9,411 nucleotides of DNA from Bryobacteraceae bacterium. Its GTDB lineage: Bacteria; Acidobacteriota; Terriglobia; Bryobacterales; Bryobacteraceae. Numbering within the stretch: the first letter of the stretch is position 1; the number at the start of each line of letters is the position of its first letter. The notes below the pieces were generated by a model. That model was not told the origin of the DNA, did not search any database, and saw only the letters and a list, made by a program, of their open reading frames with translations. The stretch covers positions 1 to 9,411 of the forward strand of contig JANXXV010000086.1 in the NCBI GenBank assembly GCA_025350445.1, in the 5' to 3' direction. Shown one piece after another: positions 1 through 6,825 of this stretch. The translations under genes and the position numbers were made by a program.

Positions 1-109
1 AACCATGACGTTCACCACCGCGGCTTTTGACCGAAGCAGCTCATGGCTGTTTGAAGCCTCCCCCTACAGGACGGCTCCGAAGGGTCCACCTTCATCTTTC
101 GCACAGCAT

Positions 110-128
110 GGCGCTTTCGCGCCTTCTT
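110..128 (+). terminator. weak terminator-like hairpin
   Basis: GGCGC (110-114) pairs perfectly with GCGCC (119-123) across a TTTC loop and is followed by the pyrimidine run TTCTT. The stem is only 5 bp and the T-tract is interrupted. This could be a weak intrinsic terminator of a gene lying left of the window, or chance. Confidence 0.2.
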
Positions 129-210
129 GACACAACCTCCCCCACCGCCGGTGGCGTCTCAACCATTAGGTGGGCTTGACAACTATGCTAAATCCGCCCA
201 AACTTACACC

Positions 211-216
211 AAGGGG
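211..216 (+). promoter_or_regulatory. ribosome binding site deciding the receptor start
   Basis: AAGGGG lies 7 nt upstream of the ATG at 224. The upstream in-frame GTG at 170 has no comparable purine-rich site, and starting there would place 18 extra residues, including a proline- and glycine-containing stretch, in front of an otherwise standard signal peptide. Confidence 0.6.
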
Positions 217-223
217 TGGGTCT

Positions 224-3200
224 ATGTTTCACGTTTGGGAACGTGCTTTCGTAAGTGTCTTGGCTCTCACGCTAATTCTCTCCCTACCACTGGCGGCGCA
301 AAATGCCGCGCTGGTGGGAACGGCAAAAGATTCGACTGGCGCTGTAATTCCCGGTACAAACGTCACGCTGACAAATCGCGATACCAGCGTCAGCCAATCC
401 GTTGAAACCGACCCGGCCGGCAACTACGAATTCCCTTTCGTCAAGTCCGGCAACTATTCCCTTCGAGCGGAACAGAAAGGCTTCAAAACGTTTGTACAGA
501 CCGGCCTGACCCTGGCAGTCTCGCAGCGCTTGCGCATGGACGCGACCATGGAGGTGGGCGAAGCCAGTACCACCGTCACGATTCAGGCCGAGGCACCGGG
601 CGTCCAGACCGAAACCTCCGCGTTAGGGGAAGTAGTCACTACCCGGAAAATCTCAGAAATTCCGCTCAACGGTCGCTTCTTTCTGGACCTGGCGCTGCTC
701 ACCGCCGGCACCGTCGCGCCGAGTACGAATAACCGCACCTTCCTAGCCGTGCCCAGCGGAATTGGGATGTCCGGAATCAATGCGTCCGGCACACGGGAAG
801 ATTCCACCAACTACATGTTCGATGGAATCAACCTGAGCGACATGGTACAAAACCAGATCACGTTTCAGCCGAACATCGAATCCATTCAGGAATTCAAAGT
901 GGTGACCAACGCGTTCTCGGCCGAATACGGACGGAACGCGGGAATCATCATCACTGGAGTTTCCAAATCGGGTACGAACCGCCTGCACGGAAGCGTCTTC
1001 GAATTTGTGCGCAACGAAGTGTTTGACGCCAAGAACTATTTCGATCCGGCCGGCTCAATTCTCCCATTCAAGCGCAACATCTACGGCTATAGCCTTGGCG
1101 GCCCCATCATCAGGAACCGCACCTTCTTCTTCACCAGTTATGAAGGACGCGAGGGACGCGAAGTGGCTTCGTTGAAAACGCAGGTTCCCACTCCGGCCCA
1201 GCGCGCCGCTGTCACAAATCCCGTCGTGCTGAAACTGCTGCCGCTGATCCCGGCCGCAAACGATTCGACAGGCGTGTTTTTTGTCGGCTCCGCTCCGCGC
1301 AAGCGGGAACTGAACCAGTTCACCGGCCGCATCGATCACAGCTTTAATTCGAACAATTTCCTCTTCGGCAGTTTCATCTCGAATCGCGACAGCCGGTCTG
1401 AGCCGACCCTGCAAGGGAATAACCTGCCGGGCTTTGGCGACGACCGCCCAGCTAAGCGCGAAATCCTGTCTCTCGGCTACACGCGCGTGATTTCGCCCAG
1501 CATTACGAATGAACTGCGAGCTGGGCTAAATCGCGTGCTGATCTCCTTCAACCCCGCGTTTAAGGCGACTCCGGACAGTGCCGGCATTACTTCTCCCTCT
1601 TCCGTGTTCCCAGACTTCATCGTCTCCGGCGGAATGGCGTTTGGCGGCATCACCGGGTTTCCCCAAGGGCGCGGCGACACTACTTTCGAATACGCCGACA
1701 CCGTCTCTTGGACCCGCGGCAAGCATTCCGTTAAGTTCGGCGCTGAATTCCGGCGCTTCCGTAACAACAACAATAACGGCGGTACCGGCGGAACCGTGAA
1801 CTTCCCCAATCTCGCCGCGTTCCTCGCCGGGGCACCTACATCGGCAACGCAAACTTCGCTGCCCGCCACGCCCGCATTGCGCGTCAGCGCCCTCGGCACT
1901 TTTATCCAAGATGACATCAAACTGACTTCGCGCCTGACAATCAACGCCGGAATGCGTTGGGAGTATAACGGCGTGCCTGGCGAAATTCATAACCGCCTGG
2001 GTGTTTACGATTTCGCCTCGAACCGGCTAAGTTCGGTAGGCGCCAACGGCATTGAAGGCCCATATAAGAAGCAATTCACTAACTTCGGCCCCCGCCTCGG
2101 CTTCGCATACGATCCGTTCGGAGACGGGAAGACGGTGATCCGGACCGGCATTGGACTTTACTACGACCAGCCAGTGACCAACATCGTCACGGGTCTGGGC
2201 TCGAACCCGCCCTTTGCGCAGTCCGTCAACAACACCAGCAACGTGAGCATCGCAAACCCTTTCGCCGCGCCTCCGGGGACGGGCAGCGCGCTTAACGCGG
2301 TGGATCCCAACTTCAAAAGCGGCCGGGTGCTTTCCTACAACTTCAACATCCAACGCGAGATTTTCAAGACGGTGATTCAAGCGGCCTATGTCGGCAGCCA
2401 GGGACGGCATCTGCGTCTGCTGGGCGACTACAACCAGGGCATCAATGCGGTGCGTCCTATCGCCACTTTCCTGAACGGCAATGTGGTGACGGCGGCGTCC
2501 AGCATCACCGTGCAGGAATCGGTTTCCAATTCCAATTACAACGGAATGTGGCTCTCGGCAGAGAAGCGTTTCTCGAAGGGGCTCTCCTTCAACGCCTCGT
2601 ATACTTTTTCAAAGTCTATCGACAACAATTCCGTGGGAAGCTCGAACCCGCAGATTCAGAATTTCTACAACATCGCGGTCGAGCATGCGCGATCCGATTT
2701 CGACGCCCGCCATCGCTTCGTGTTGAGCGGCATCTATATGCTGCCGTTCAAAGCCCAGCAAAGCATGGTGAACCGGCTGGTAGAGGGTTGGAGCATTTCG
2801 CCCATCGTGAATCTGCAGACCGGGAATCCGTTCAGCCCCATCGTAGCGCTCACGCGTTCCATCACGCCGGGCCAACCGCCGGTGGCGGGCACCATTTACA
2901 ACAGCGGCAGCCTGCTGGGATTCGACCGTCCGGATGTGGTTCCAGGCCAATCGTTGTATTTGGCGAATCCATCACCGGCGCAGTGGCTCAACCCGCTGGC
3001 GTTCGTGCGCCACAATCTTGGATTCGGTAACGCCGGCAGAAACATCCTCACCGCCCCCGGACTGCAAGACATCGACGTCGCCCTTTCGAAGGCCACAACC
3101 ATCAAAGAAGGAATCCTGGTGCAGTTCCGCGCCGAGGCTTTCAACTTATTCAATCACCCGAACTTCGCGCAACCGCAGAACGCCGTCACCGCAACCACAT

Positions 3201-3286
3201 TCGGCCAGGTCACCTCGACTCGCTCCACACGCGGCGACCTGGGCAGTTCGCGGCAATTGCAACTGGGCATCAAACTGATTTTCTGA
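224..3286 (+). CDS. Oar-like TonB-dependent outer-membrane receptor
   Basis: Predicted outer-membrane beta-barrel of about 1,020 residues. Starting at the ATG at 224, residues 1-25 form a signal peptide (MFHVWER, then a hydrophobic stretch ending LPLAAQ). Residues 27-115 form a carboxypeptidase-regulatory-like beta-sandwich (GTAKDSTGAVIPGTNVTLTN, then DPAGNYEF and GNYSLRAEQKGF). A plug-like region follows, with IPLNGR, FDGINLSD, and IQEFKVVTNAFSAEYGRNAG. The remainder is strand-rich barrel with repeated SYTFSKSIDNN- and FNASYTF-type turns, and the protein ends in phenylalanine (LGIKLIF), as expected of a barrel assembly signal. This architecture is typical of the very numerous acidobacterial Oar-like receptors, whose substrates are mostly unknown; polysaccharide or siderophore uptake is possible but nothing here selects one. 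No ExbB/ExbD/TonB or degradative enzymes are adjacent. Its stop codon lies inside the first palindrome of the next regulatory region. Confidence 0.9.
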   Translation: MFHVWERAFVSVLALTLILSLPLAAQNAALVGTAKDSTGAVIPGTNVTLTNRDTSVSQSVETDPAGNYEFPFVKSGNYSLRAEQKGFKTFVQTGLTLAVSQRLRMDATMEVGEASTTVTIQAEAPGVQTETSALGEVVTTRKISEIPLNGRFFLDLALLTAGTVAPSTNNRTFLAVPSGIGMSGINASGTREDSTNYMFDGINLSDMVQNQITFQPNIESIQEFKVVTNAFSAEYGRNAGIIITGVSKSGTNRLHGSVFEFVRNEVFDAKNYFDPAGSILPFKRNIYGYSLGGPIIRNRTFFFTSYEGREGREVASLKTQVPTPAQRAAVTNPVVLKLLPLIPAANDSTGVFFVGSAPRKRELNQFTGRIDHSFNSNNFLFGSFISNRDSRSEPTLQGNNLPGFGDDRPAKREILSLGYTRVISPSITNELRAGLNRVLISFNPAFKATPDSAGITSPSSVFPDFIVSGGMAFGGITGFPQGRGDTTFEYADTVSWTRGKHSVKFGAEFRRFRNNNNNGGTGGTVNFPNLAAFLAGAPTSATQTSLPATPALRVSALGTFIQDDIKLTSRLTINAGMRWEYNGVPGEIHNRLGVYDFASNRLSSVGANGIEGPYKKQFTNFGPRLGFAYDPFGDGKTVIRTGIGLYYDQPVTNIVTGLGSNPPFAQSVNNTSNVSIANPFAAPPGTGSALNAVDPNFKSGRVLSYNFNIQREIFKTVIQAAYVGSQGRHLRLLGDYNQGINAVRPIATFLNGNVVTAASSITVQESVSNSNYNGMWLSAEKRFSKGLSFNASYTFSKSIDNNSVGSSNPQIQNFYNIAVEHARSDFDARHRFVLSGIYMLPFKAQQSMVNRLVEGWSISPIVNLQTGNPFSPIVALTRSITPGQPPVAGTIYNSGSLLGFDRPDVVPGQSLYLANPSPAQWLNPLAFVRHNLGFGNAGRNILTAPGLQDIDVALSKATTIKEGILVQFRAEAFNLFNHPNFAQPQNAVTATTFGQVTSTRSTRGDLGSSRQLQLGIKLIF

Positions 3287-3297
3287 ACATGTTCAGA
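3282..3297. promoter_or_regulatory. palindromic operator 1 (putative TetR site)
   Basis: TCTGAACATGTTCAGA is a perfect 16-bp palindrome. It includes the TGA stop of the receptor (3284-3286) and ends 6 bp before the predicted -35 of the downstream operon. It shares the 12-bp core TGAACATGTTCA with operator 2. TetR-family dimers typically bind palindromes of this size, and a tetR gene lies in the operon that follows, so it is inferred to be that regulator's site. Confidence 0.6.
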
Positions 3298-3303
3298 TTT
3301 CTG

Positions 3304-3332
3304 TTGACGCGGGGAGCTTTTAGCTTTACTCT
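3304..3332 (+). promoter_or_regulatory. putative sigma70-type promoter of the five-gene operon
   Basis: TTGACG (3304-3309, 5 of 6 to consensus) is followed after exactly 17 bp by TACTCT (3327-3332), which keeps the most important T, A and final T of a -10. Transcription would start near 3339, inside operator 2. The flanking palindromes on both sides support this as the controlled promoter. Confidence 0.5.
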
Positions 3333-3336
3333 CTAA

Positions 3337-3350
3337 TTGAACATGTTCAA
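3337..3350. promoter_or_regulatory. palindromic operator 2 over the predicted start site
   Basis: TTGAACATGTTCAA is a perfect 14-bp palindrome with the same 12-bp core as operator 1. The centres of the two sites are 54 bp apart, close to five turns of DNA, so bound dimers would lie on roughly the same face. Its position just downstream of the -10 would let a bound repressor block initiation. Confidence 0.65.
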
Positions 3351-3352
3351 AA

Positions 3353-3363
3353 GAACATGATTC
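3353..3363. promoter_or_regulatory. degenerate third operator-like site
   Basis: GAACATGATTC equals the GAACATGTTC core with one inserted base. It lies immediately after operator 2 and before the AAGGAG ribosome binding site (3365-3370). It may be a weak accessory half-site or a decayed copy; the imperfect symmetry makes function uncertain. Confidence 0.25.
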
Positions 3364-3376
3364 CAAGGAGTAAGCG

Positions 3377-3778
3377 ATGTACATTGTCTACAGCTACTTC
3401 GCCTATCTGGCCATCAGCCTGGGCGTCACCATCTGGGTGGCCCGAACGTTGCACAAGAACGGCCGCATCTTTTTGGTGGATGCGTTTCACGGAAACACGG
3501 ATCTGGCGGACTCAGTGAACCATCTGCTGGTGGTCGGCTTCTATCTGATCAACGTCGGCTATGTGACACTGGCACTGCGCACTACAGCGACGCTTTCGAA
3601 CCTGCGCAAGTCCATCGAACTGCTGAGCGACAAAGTGGGCCTGGTGCTGCTGATCCTCGGACTGATGCACTTCTTCAACCTGTTCCTATTTTCCCGCATG
3701 CGGAAACGCGGACAGGCCGCCTTCGAACCACCACCGTTTCCGCCGGATGCTGTTTTGAACATGCCCGGCACAAAATGA
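3377..3778 (+). CDS. three-helix membrane protein, first gene of the TetR/DCC operon
   Basis: Small integral membrane protein of 133 residues, not assignable to a named family by eye. Three hydrophobic segments are visible: residues about 3-23 (VYSYFAYLAISLGVTIWVA), 49-68 (LLVVGFYLINVGYVTLALRT) and 86-105 (KVGLVLLILGLMHFFNLFLF). The C-terminal tail is polar and proline-rich (EPPPFPPDA). Histidines 26, 38, 49 and 98 lie in or near membrane segments and could bind a cofactor, but this is speculation. It has a strong AAGGAG site 6 nt before the ATG. Its stop overlaps the start of the following DCC gene in an ATGA arrangement, which implies coupled translation. As first gene behind the paired palindromes it is likely repressed by the TetR protein encoded two genes downstream. 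A role as membrane partner of the DCC protein is inferred from context only. Confidence 0.8.
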   Translation: MYIVYSYFAYLAISLGVTIWVARTLHKNGRIFLVDAFHGNTDLADSVNHLLVVGFYLINVGYVTLALRTTATLSNLRKSIELLSDKVGLVLLILGLMHFFNLFLFSRMRKRGQAAFEPPPFPPDAVLNMPGTK

Positions 3779-4194
3779 AACGGCTCTATGTGCTCTACGA
3801 CGCCAACTGCGGGCTGTGCACGCGGATCAAGTTCTGGCTAGTCCGGCAGCCCGCCTACGTGGCGATCCATCCAATTCCATTGGGATCGCCACAAGCCGAA
3901 CGGCTGTTTCCTGCCCTGCCGCAACTTGGGAAATCCGGCGAGCTGGTAGTGATCGGCGACAACGGCGGAGTATACTTTGGGGACCATGCCTGGATCATGT
4001 GCCTCTACGCGCTGCGGGAATACCGAGCCACCGCAAAACGCCTGGCAACTCCTGCGCTGCAACCGCTGGCGCGCGCGGCCTTCACGTTCATCTCGCGTTA
4101 CCGGCATTCCATCTCTCGATGGCTCGGCACGGTGCCTGAAAGCGAAATGCAGCTCATGCTGAAGGACGTGGAGACCCCACGGTGCGTGTCGTGA
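3775..4194 (+). CDS. DCC-family (DUF393) thiol-disulfide oxidoreductase-like protein
   Basis: Protein of 139 residues, the usual length for the DCC/DUF393 family. The defining DxxCxxC motif is present near the N-terminus as D9-A-N-C12-G-L-C15 within a beta strand (LYVLYDANCGLC). It is followed by the family's typical central pattern of a strand and an acidic/glycine turn (ELVVIGDNGGVYFGDHAW) and a late RYRHSISRWLG helix. The family is predicted to have a thioredoxin-like fold with a redox-active CxxC, but its substrates are mostly unknown. There is no signal peptide, so the motif would sit in the cytoplasm or at the inner membrane face. It overlaps the membrane-protein gene by 4 bp and the tetR gene by 4 or 13 bp, so these three genes are very likely translated together. 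Confidence 0.85.
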   Translation: MKRLYVLYDANCGLCTRIKFWLVRQPAYVAIHPIPLGSPQAERLFPALPQLGKSGELVVIGDNGGVYFGDHAWIMCLYALREYRATAKRLATPALQPLARAAFTFISRYRHSISRWLGTVPESEMQLMLKDVETPRCVS

Positions 4195-4865
4195 ATAAGC
4201 CGGCGAACAAGTCGAAGTCGGAAGAAACCAGGGGCCGCATCCTAGCCGCGGCCCTCCACCTGTTCCGCGAAAACGGCTTCGAACAGACCACCATGCGGGA
4301 AGTGGCGCGCGAGGCCGGCGTCGCGCTGGGCTCGGCATACTATTACTTCGAGTCGAAGGAAACCATTGTCATGGCCTTCTACCATGAGGCGCAGGACGCG
4401 ATGGCCGCCCGGATTGAGGAGGACCTGCCAAAGCAGAAAGGCCTGAAGGCGCGGTTGCGGACCATACTCGACGTCAAGTTTCAACACTTCGAGCCAAACC
4501 GAAAGTTTCTGGGCGCTCTGCTGGCGCACACTGCGGATCCGAAGAATCCCCTGTCCCCCTTCAGTGAGCAGACGCGCGACCTGCGGGACAAGGACGCCGC
4601 GCAGTTCGCCCAGGCCGTAGAGGGTAGTGGCACGAAGGTGCCGGACGACTTGAAAGGGCACCTGCCGCATCTGCTGTGGATGTTTCAAATGGGCCTGATT
4701 CTCTTCTGGATGTACGACCGTTCCGCCGGCCAGAAACGAACGGTGGTGTTAGTGGATAAAAGCCTCGATCTGGTAGTCAGCCTCATCAAATTTTCAGGAT
4801 TGCCGCTGATGAAGCCCGTGCGGCGGACCGTCCTAGATGTGGTGCGCGCCGTGAGCGGAGACTAA
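4182..4865 (+). CDS. TetR/AcrR-family transcriptional regulator
   Basis: Ligand-responsive DNA-binding protein of 227 residues, probably a repressor. Residues 15-63 form the standard TetR N-terminal domain: ETRGRILAAALHLFRENGFEQTTMRE, then the recognition region VAREAGVALGSAYYYFESKE. The remainder is helical and poorly conserved, as expected for the ligand-binding and dimer domain, with a hydrophobic late segment (LLWMFQMGLILFWMYD). Two GTG starts are possible. The one at 4182 has GTGGAG at 4168-4173, 8 nt upstream. The one at 4191 overlaps the DCC stop as GTGA and would remove three residues (first residues then MNKPANK). I kept 4182 for its spacing. It is co-transcribed with the membrane and DCC genes and probably binds the paired palindromes at 3282-3350, so autoregulation is likely. 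The inducer cannot be read from the sequence. Confidence 0.9.
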   Translation: MRVVNKPANKSKSEETRGRILAAALHLFRENGFEQTTMREVAREAGVALGSAYYYFESKETIVMAFYHEAQDAMAARIEEDLPKQKGLKARLRTILDVKFQHFEPNRKFLGALLAHTADPKNPLSPFSEQTRDLRDKDAAQFAQAVEGSGTKVPDDLKGHLPHLLWMFQMGLILFWMYDRSAGQKRTVVLVDKSLDLVVSLIKFSGLPLMKPVRRTVLDVVRAVSGD

Positions 4866-4867
4866 CG

Positions 4868-5524
4868 ATGGATGCGTTTCGAGTAAGCGTGATTTGCGGC
4901 CTGTGCGGTGTTGCCTCCGAACAGTGGACGTCGGAATCGCCGAAGCCGAAGGAAGCGCCGGATTTCGACACCCGGCCCGGTGAGCCTTTGCGTTCCACGC
5001 TCCCCGTGTGGGTGCAGCGCTGTCCGCACTGCGGCTATTGCGCCGACAGCATCTCAAGCATCCACGACAATGCCGTCGATTTCGTTCGCGGGGAAGCATA
5101 CATAGCGTTGTGGAACGAAAGGTCTCTCCCTGAAAAGACGCGGGAATTCCTCTGTTATGCCGCCATTTTGAGCCATGTGGGGCAACATGCCGACGCGGGC
5201 TGGAGCGCGCTGCACGCCGCCTGGGCCTGCGATGACGCGGGCGAGGAAATCGCCGCTATCCTATGCCGGAAACGTGCTATCGCACTTTGGCAGAAAGGGA
5301 AGAAAGCAGGACAGCCGTTCGGCGACGATCTGGCGATGGAATATTCGCTAGTTACCGATCTCTACCGGCGGTGCCGTCTCTTTGAAGAGGCCGTGGTAAC
5401 TTGCTCAGAGGCTCTTGATATGGAGGATCTGCCGCCGATGCTCGAACAATTGCTCCGAAGGGAAAAAGCGCTGATCGATCGCAAAGATCAAAGTCCGCAC
5501 TCCGTCCGGGAGCTGCTGCAATAG
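4868..5524 (+). CDS. DUF2225-like zinc-ribbon and helical-repeat protein
   Basis: Protein of 218 residues with no signal peptide, probably cytoplasmic. Two paired cysteine motifs suggest a zinc ribbon: C10-G-L-C13 and C52-P-H-C55-G-Y-C58, the second in the form WVQRCPHCGYCAD. This pattern and the overall plan fit the uncharacterised DUF2225 family. From about residue 85 onward the protein is all helical with TPR-like pairs (FLCYAAILSHVGQHADAGWS; YRRCRLFEEAVVTCSEAL), suggesting a protein-protein interaction surface. It begins 2 bp after the tetR stop, with GGAG (4857-4860) inside the tetR end, so it is translated from the same message. Function is unknown. Family assignment is from memory of the motif and is moderately sure. 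Confidence 0.7.
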   Translation: MDAFRVSVICGLCGVASEQWTSESPKPKEAPDFDTRPGEPLRSTLPVWVQRCPHCGYCADSISSIHDNAVDFVRGEAYIALWNERSLPEKTREFLCYAAILSHVGQHADAGWSALHAAWACDDAGEEIAAILCRKRAIALWQKGKKAGQPFGDDLAMEYSLVTDLYRRCRLFEEAVVTCSEALDMEDLPPMLEQLLRREKALIDRKDQSPHSVRELLQ

Positions 5525-5526
5525 CA

Positions 5527-6681
5527 ATGCGCCGCCGCCGCTTTCTCGGACTCACCGCCGCGGCCTCAATTGCCGCTTTCGCTCAGGCAAAGCGCCCGCG
5601 CGTTGCCGCAATCCTCAACGCCTACTATCCCGATTCGCACGCCGACGTGTTCATGGGCAGATTGCTAGGCGGCTACCGGCTGAACGGCAAAAGCTACCAA
5701 CCGCGAGTCGAAGTGGCCTCGCTCTACGTGGACCAGTTTCCGTTGAAGGATATGGCGCGGGAACAGGCCGAAGAGTATGGAATCAAAATCTATGCCACCG
5801 TGGCAGAAGCGCTGCGGCTGGGCGGCAAGACTTTGGCCGTGGACGGCGTGGCCAGTATCGGGGAGCATGGCGACTATCCCCGCAACCCGCGGGGCAACTT
5901 TCAATATCCGCGCTGGCGCTATTTTGAGCAGATCGCTAAAGTGTTCCGGGAAGACCGGCGCGTGGTGCCCGTCTACAGCGACAAATACTTCGCCTGCGAA
6001 TGGGCCGATGCGCAGCGCATGTACGACACAGTCCGCCAGATGAAGATCCCGTTCATGGCCGGTTCCACGGTTCCGCTCACCTGGCGTAGGCCGTCGCTCC
6101 AATTCCCGCGCGGCATCCACTTGAAAGAAGCGTTAGCCGTCAGCTATAGCGACTTGGAAGAGCACACCTATCACGCCATCGAACTTTTGCAGGCGATGGT
6201 GGAGCGCCGGGCCGGCGGCGAGACAGGGGTAGAGTCGATTCGCTGCGTGGAAGGCCCGGAAGTCTGGGCGATGGCGGACCGGGGCGAGTGGTCGCGCAAG
6301 CTGCTGGACGCGGCCCTGGCCACCCGCGTCAACAAAGTGGAAGAAGACCGCAGCGTCCCTCCCCAGGCATTCTTCGTAAAGTATCGCGACGGCCTGAAAG
6401 CTACCATCCTGAATCTAAACGGTTTCACGCGCGATTACCTCTTCGCCGCGAGCGAAGCGGGCCAAGCCGAACCGCATGCCTGCTGCGCCTACATCCAGCT
6501 TTATAACCACAATCACTGGAGCTTCATGGTGCGCAATTTCGAAGACCTCGTCCTCACAGGCCAAGTGCCAAACCCGGCGGAACGCACGCTTTTGGCTACC
6601 GGAATCACTCTCTTTGGTCTGGAATCCAGGCTCCGCGGTCACCAGTGGCTGCCCACGCCGGAGCTCTCAGTTCGATATTAG
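5527..6681 (+). CDS. Tat-exported protein of unknown function
   Basis: Protein of 384 residues beginning with a clear twin-arginine signal: R2-R5 then FLG, an alanine-rich hydrophobic stretch, and AQA at 19-21, a likely signal peptidase site before KRPRV. Tat export implies a protein folded, perhaps with cofactor, before reaching the periplasm. The mature part has an alpha/beta look (RVAAILNAYYPDSHADVF, EYGIKIYATVAEAL, LAVDGVASIGEHGDYP at about 103-118, VVPVYSDKYFACEWADA). The GEHGDYP and SHAD histidines (114 and 39) and the YNHNHWSF motif look like candidate site residues. I recall similar proteins in Acidobacteriota and Planctomycetes with no assigned role, and it may be a distant relative of Gfo/Idh-type Rossmann proteins, but no clear GxGxxG is seen. 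It starts 2 bp after the preceding stop with only a distant GGGAG (5508-5512), which suggests translational coupling. Confidence 0.75.
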   Translation: MRRRRFLGLTAAASIAAFAQAKRPRVAAILNAYYPDSHADVFMGRLLGGYRLNGKSYQPRVEVASLYVDQFPLKDMAREQAEEYGIKIYATVAEALRLGGKTLAVDGVASIGEHGDYPRNPRGNFQYPRWRYFEQIAKVFREDRRVVPVYSDKYFACEWADAQRMYDTVRQMKIPFMAGSTVPLTWRRPSLQFPRGIHLKEALAVSYSDLEEHTYHAIELLQAMVERRAGGETGVESIRCVEGPEVWAMADRGEWSRKLLDAALATRVNKVEEDRSVPPQAFFVKYRDGLKATILNLNGFTRDYLFAASEAGQAEPHACCAYIQLYNHNHWSFMVRNFEDLVLTGQVPNPAERTLLATGITLFGLESRLRGHQWLPTPELSVRY

Positions 6682-6825
6682 CCGAGTCAGGCGGGCACCC
6701 TCGCCGGCGGCCGAGATCCTGCCCGGCCCTCTTCGAACCCCAATAAAATGCCCGGCCCCCGCACACCAGCCCACCGGTCGTGCTATACTTCGGAGGTCGT
6801 AAAATCCCCAGGAAAAACTTCGGAA
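6682..6825. other. spacer between the orphan operon and rpmI
   Basis: This 144-bp gene-free stretch contains a 10-bp direct repeat, TGCCCGGCCC at 6720-6729 and 6749-6758, and an imperfect GC-rich fold around CTCG (6700-6703) and CGAG (6712-6715). No T-tract follows, so no intrinsic terminator can be called for the upstream operon. The right end holds the rpmI promoter. Confidence 0.5.
6781..6789 (+). promoter_or_regulatory. extended -10 promoter for rpmI-rplT
   Basis: TGCTATACT contains the TGn extension directly before TATACT (5 of 6 to TATAAT). The expected -35 position (6761-6766, GCACAC) is poor, which is typical of extended -10 promoters. Transcription would start near 6796, giving a leader of about 30 nt before the rpmI ATG. 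Confidence 0.5.

Larger units (their letters stand above)
1..223. other. gene-free leader upstream of the TonB receptor
   Basis: No convincing gene is visible here. The only reading frame of note entering from the left edge (frame 2, about 40 codons to a stop near 128) resembles nothing I recognise. The stretch contains a small GC hairpin (110-123) and a CCACCG/CGGTGG inverted repeat at 142-154. Two TTGACA hexamers (127-132 and 176-181) match a -35 consensus, but neither has a good -10 at 16-18 bp. The promoter of the receptor therefore cannot be placed with confidence. Confidence 0.5.

Noticed and set aside
176..204. TTGACA as the -35 of the receptor promoter
   Set aside because: The hexamer is perfect but the positions 16-18 bp downstream (around CAAACT) do not resemble a -10, and the resulting leader would be very short.
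170..223. GTG at 170 as the receptor start
   Set aside because: It has no Shine-Dalgarno site and would add 18 residues before a normal signal peptide, while the ATG at 224 has AAGGGG at the right spacing.
127..405. Open frame of 92 residues overlapping the start of the receptor gene
   Set aside because: It overlaps the signal peptide and regulatory-like domain of the receptor in another frame, has no ribosome binding site and resembles nothing known.
3282..3297. Palindrome as an intrinsic terminator of the receptor gene
   Set aside because: It has no loop bases, its arms are AT-rich, and the following sequence (TTTCTGTTGACG) has no real T-tract.
3282..3350. LexA/SOS boxes
   Set aside because: Gram-positive-type boxes have GAAC and GTTC separated by four bases; here only two bases separate them, and there is no SOS gene nearby.
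3838..4338. Minus-strand open frame of 166 residues
   Set aside because: It lies fully antisense to the DCC and tetR genes and shows no recognisable domain; long spurious frames are common in GC-rich DNA.
6748..6825. Longer N-terminus for L35 beginning at 6748
   Set aside because: L35 universally starts MPKxKTHKG; the upstream in-frame residues run through the predicted promoter.
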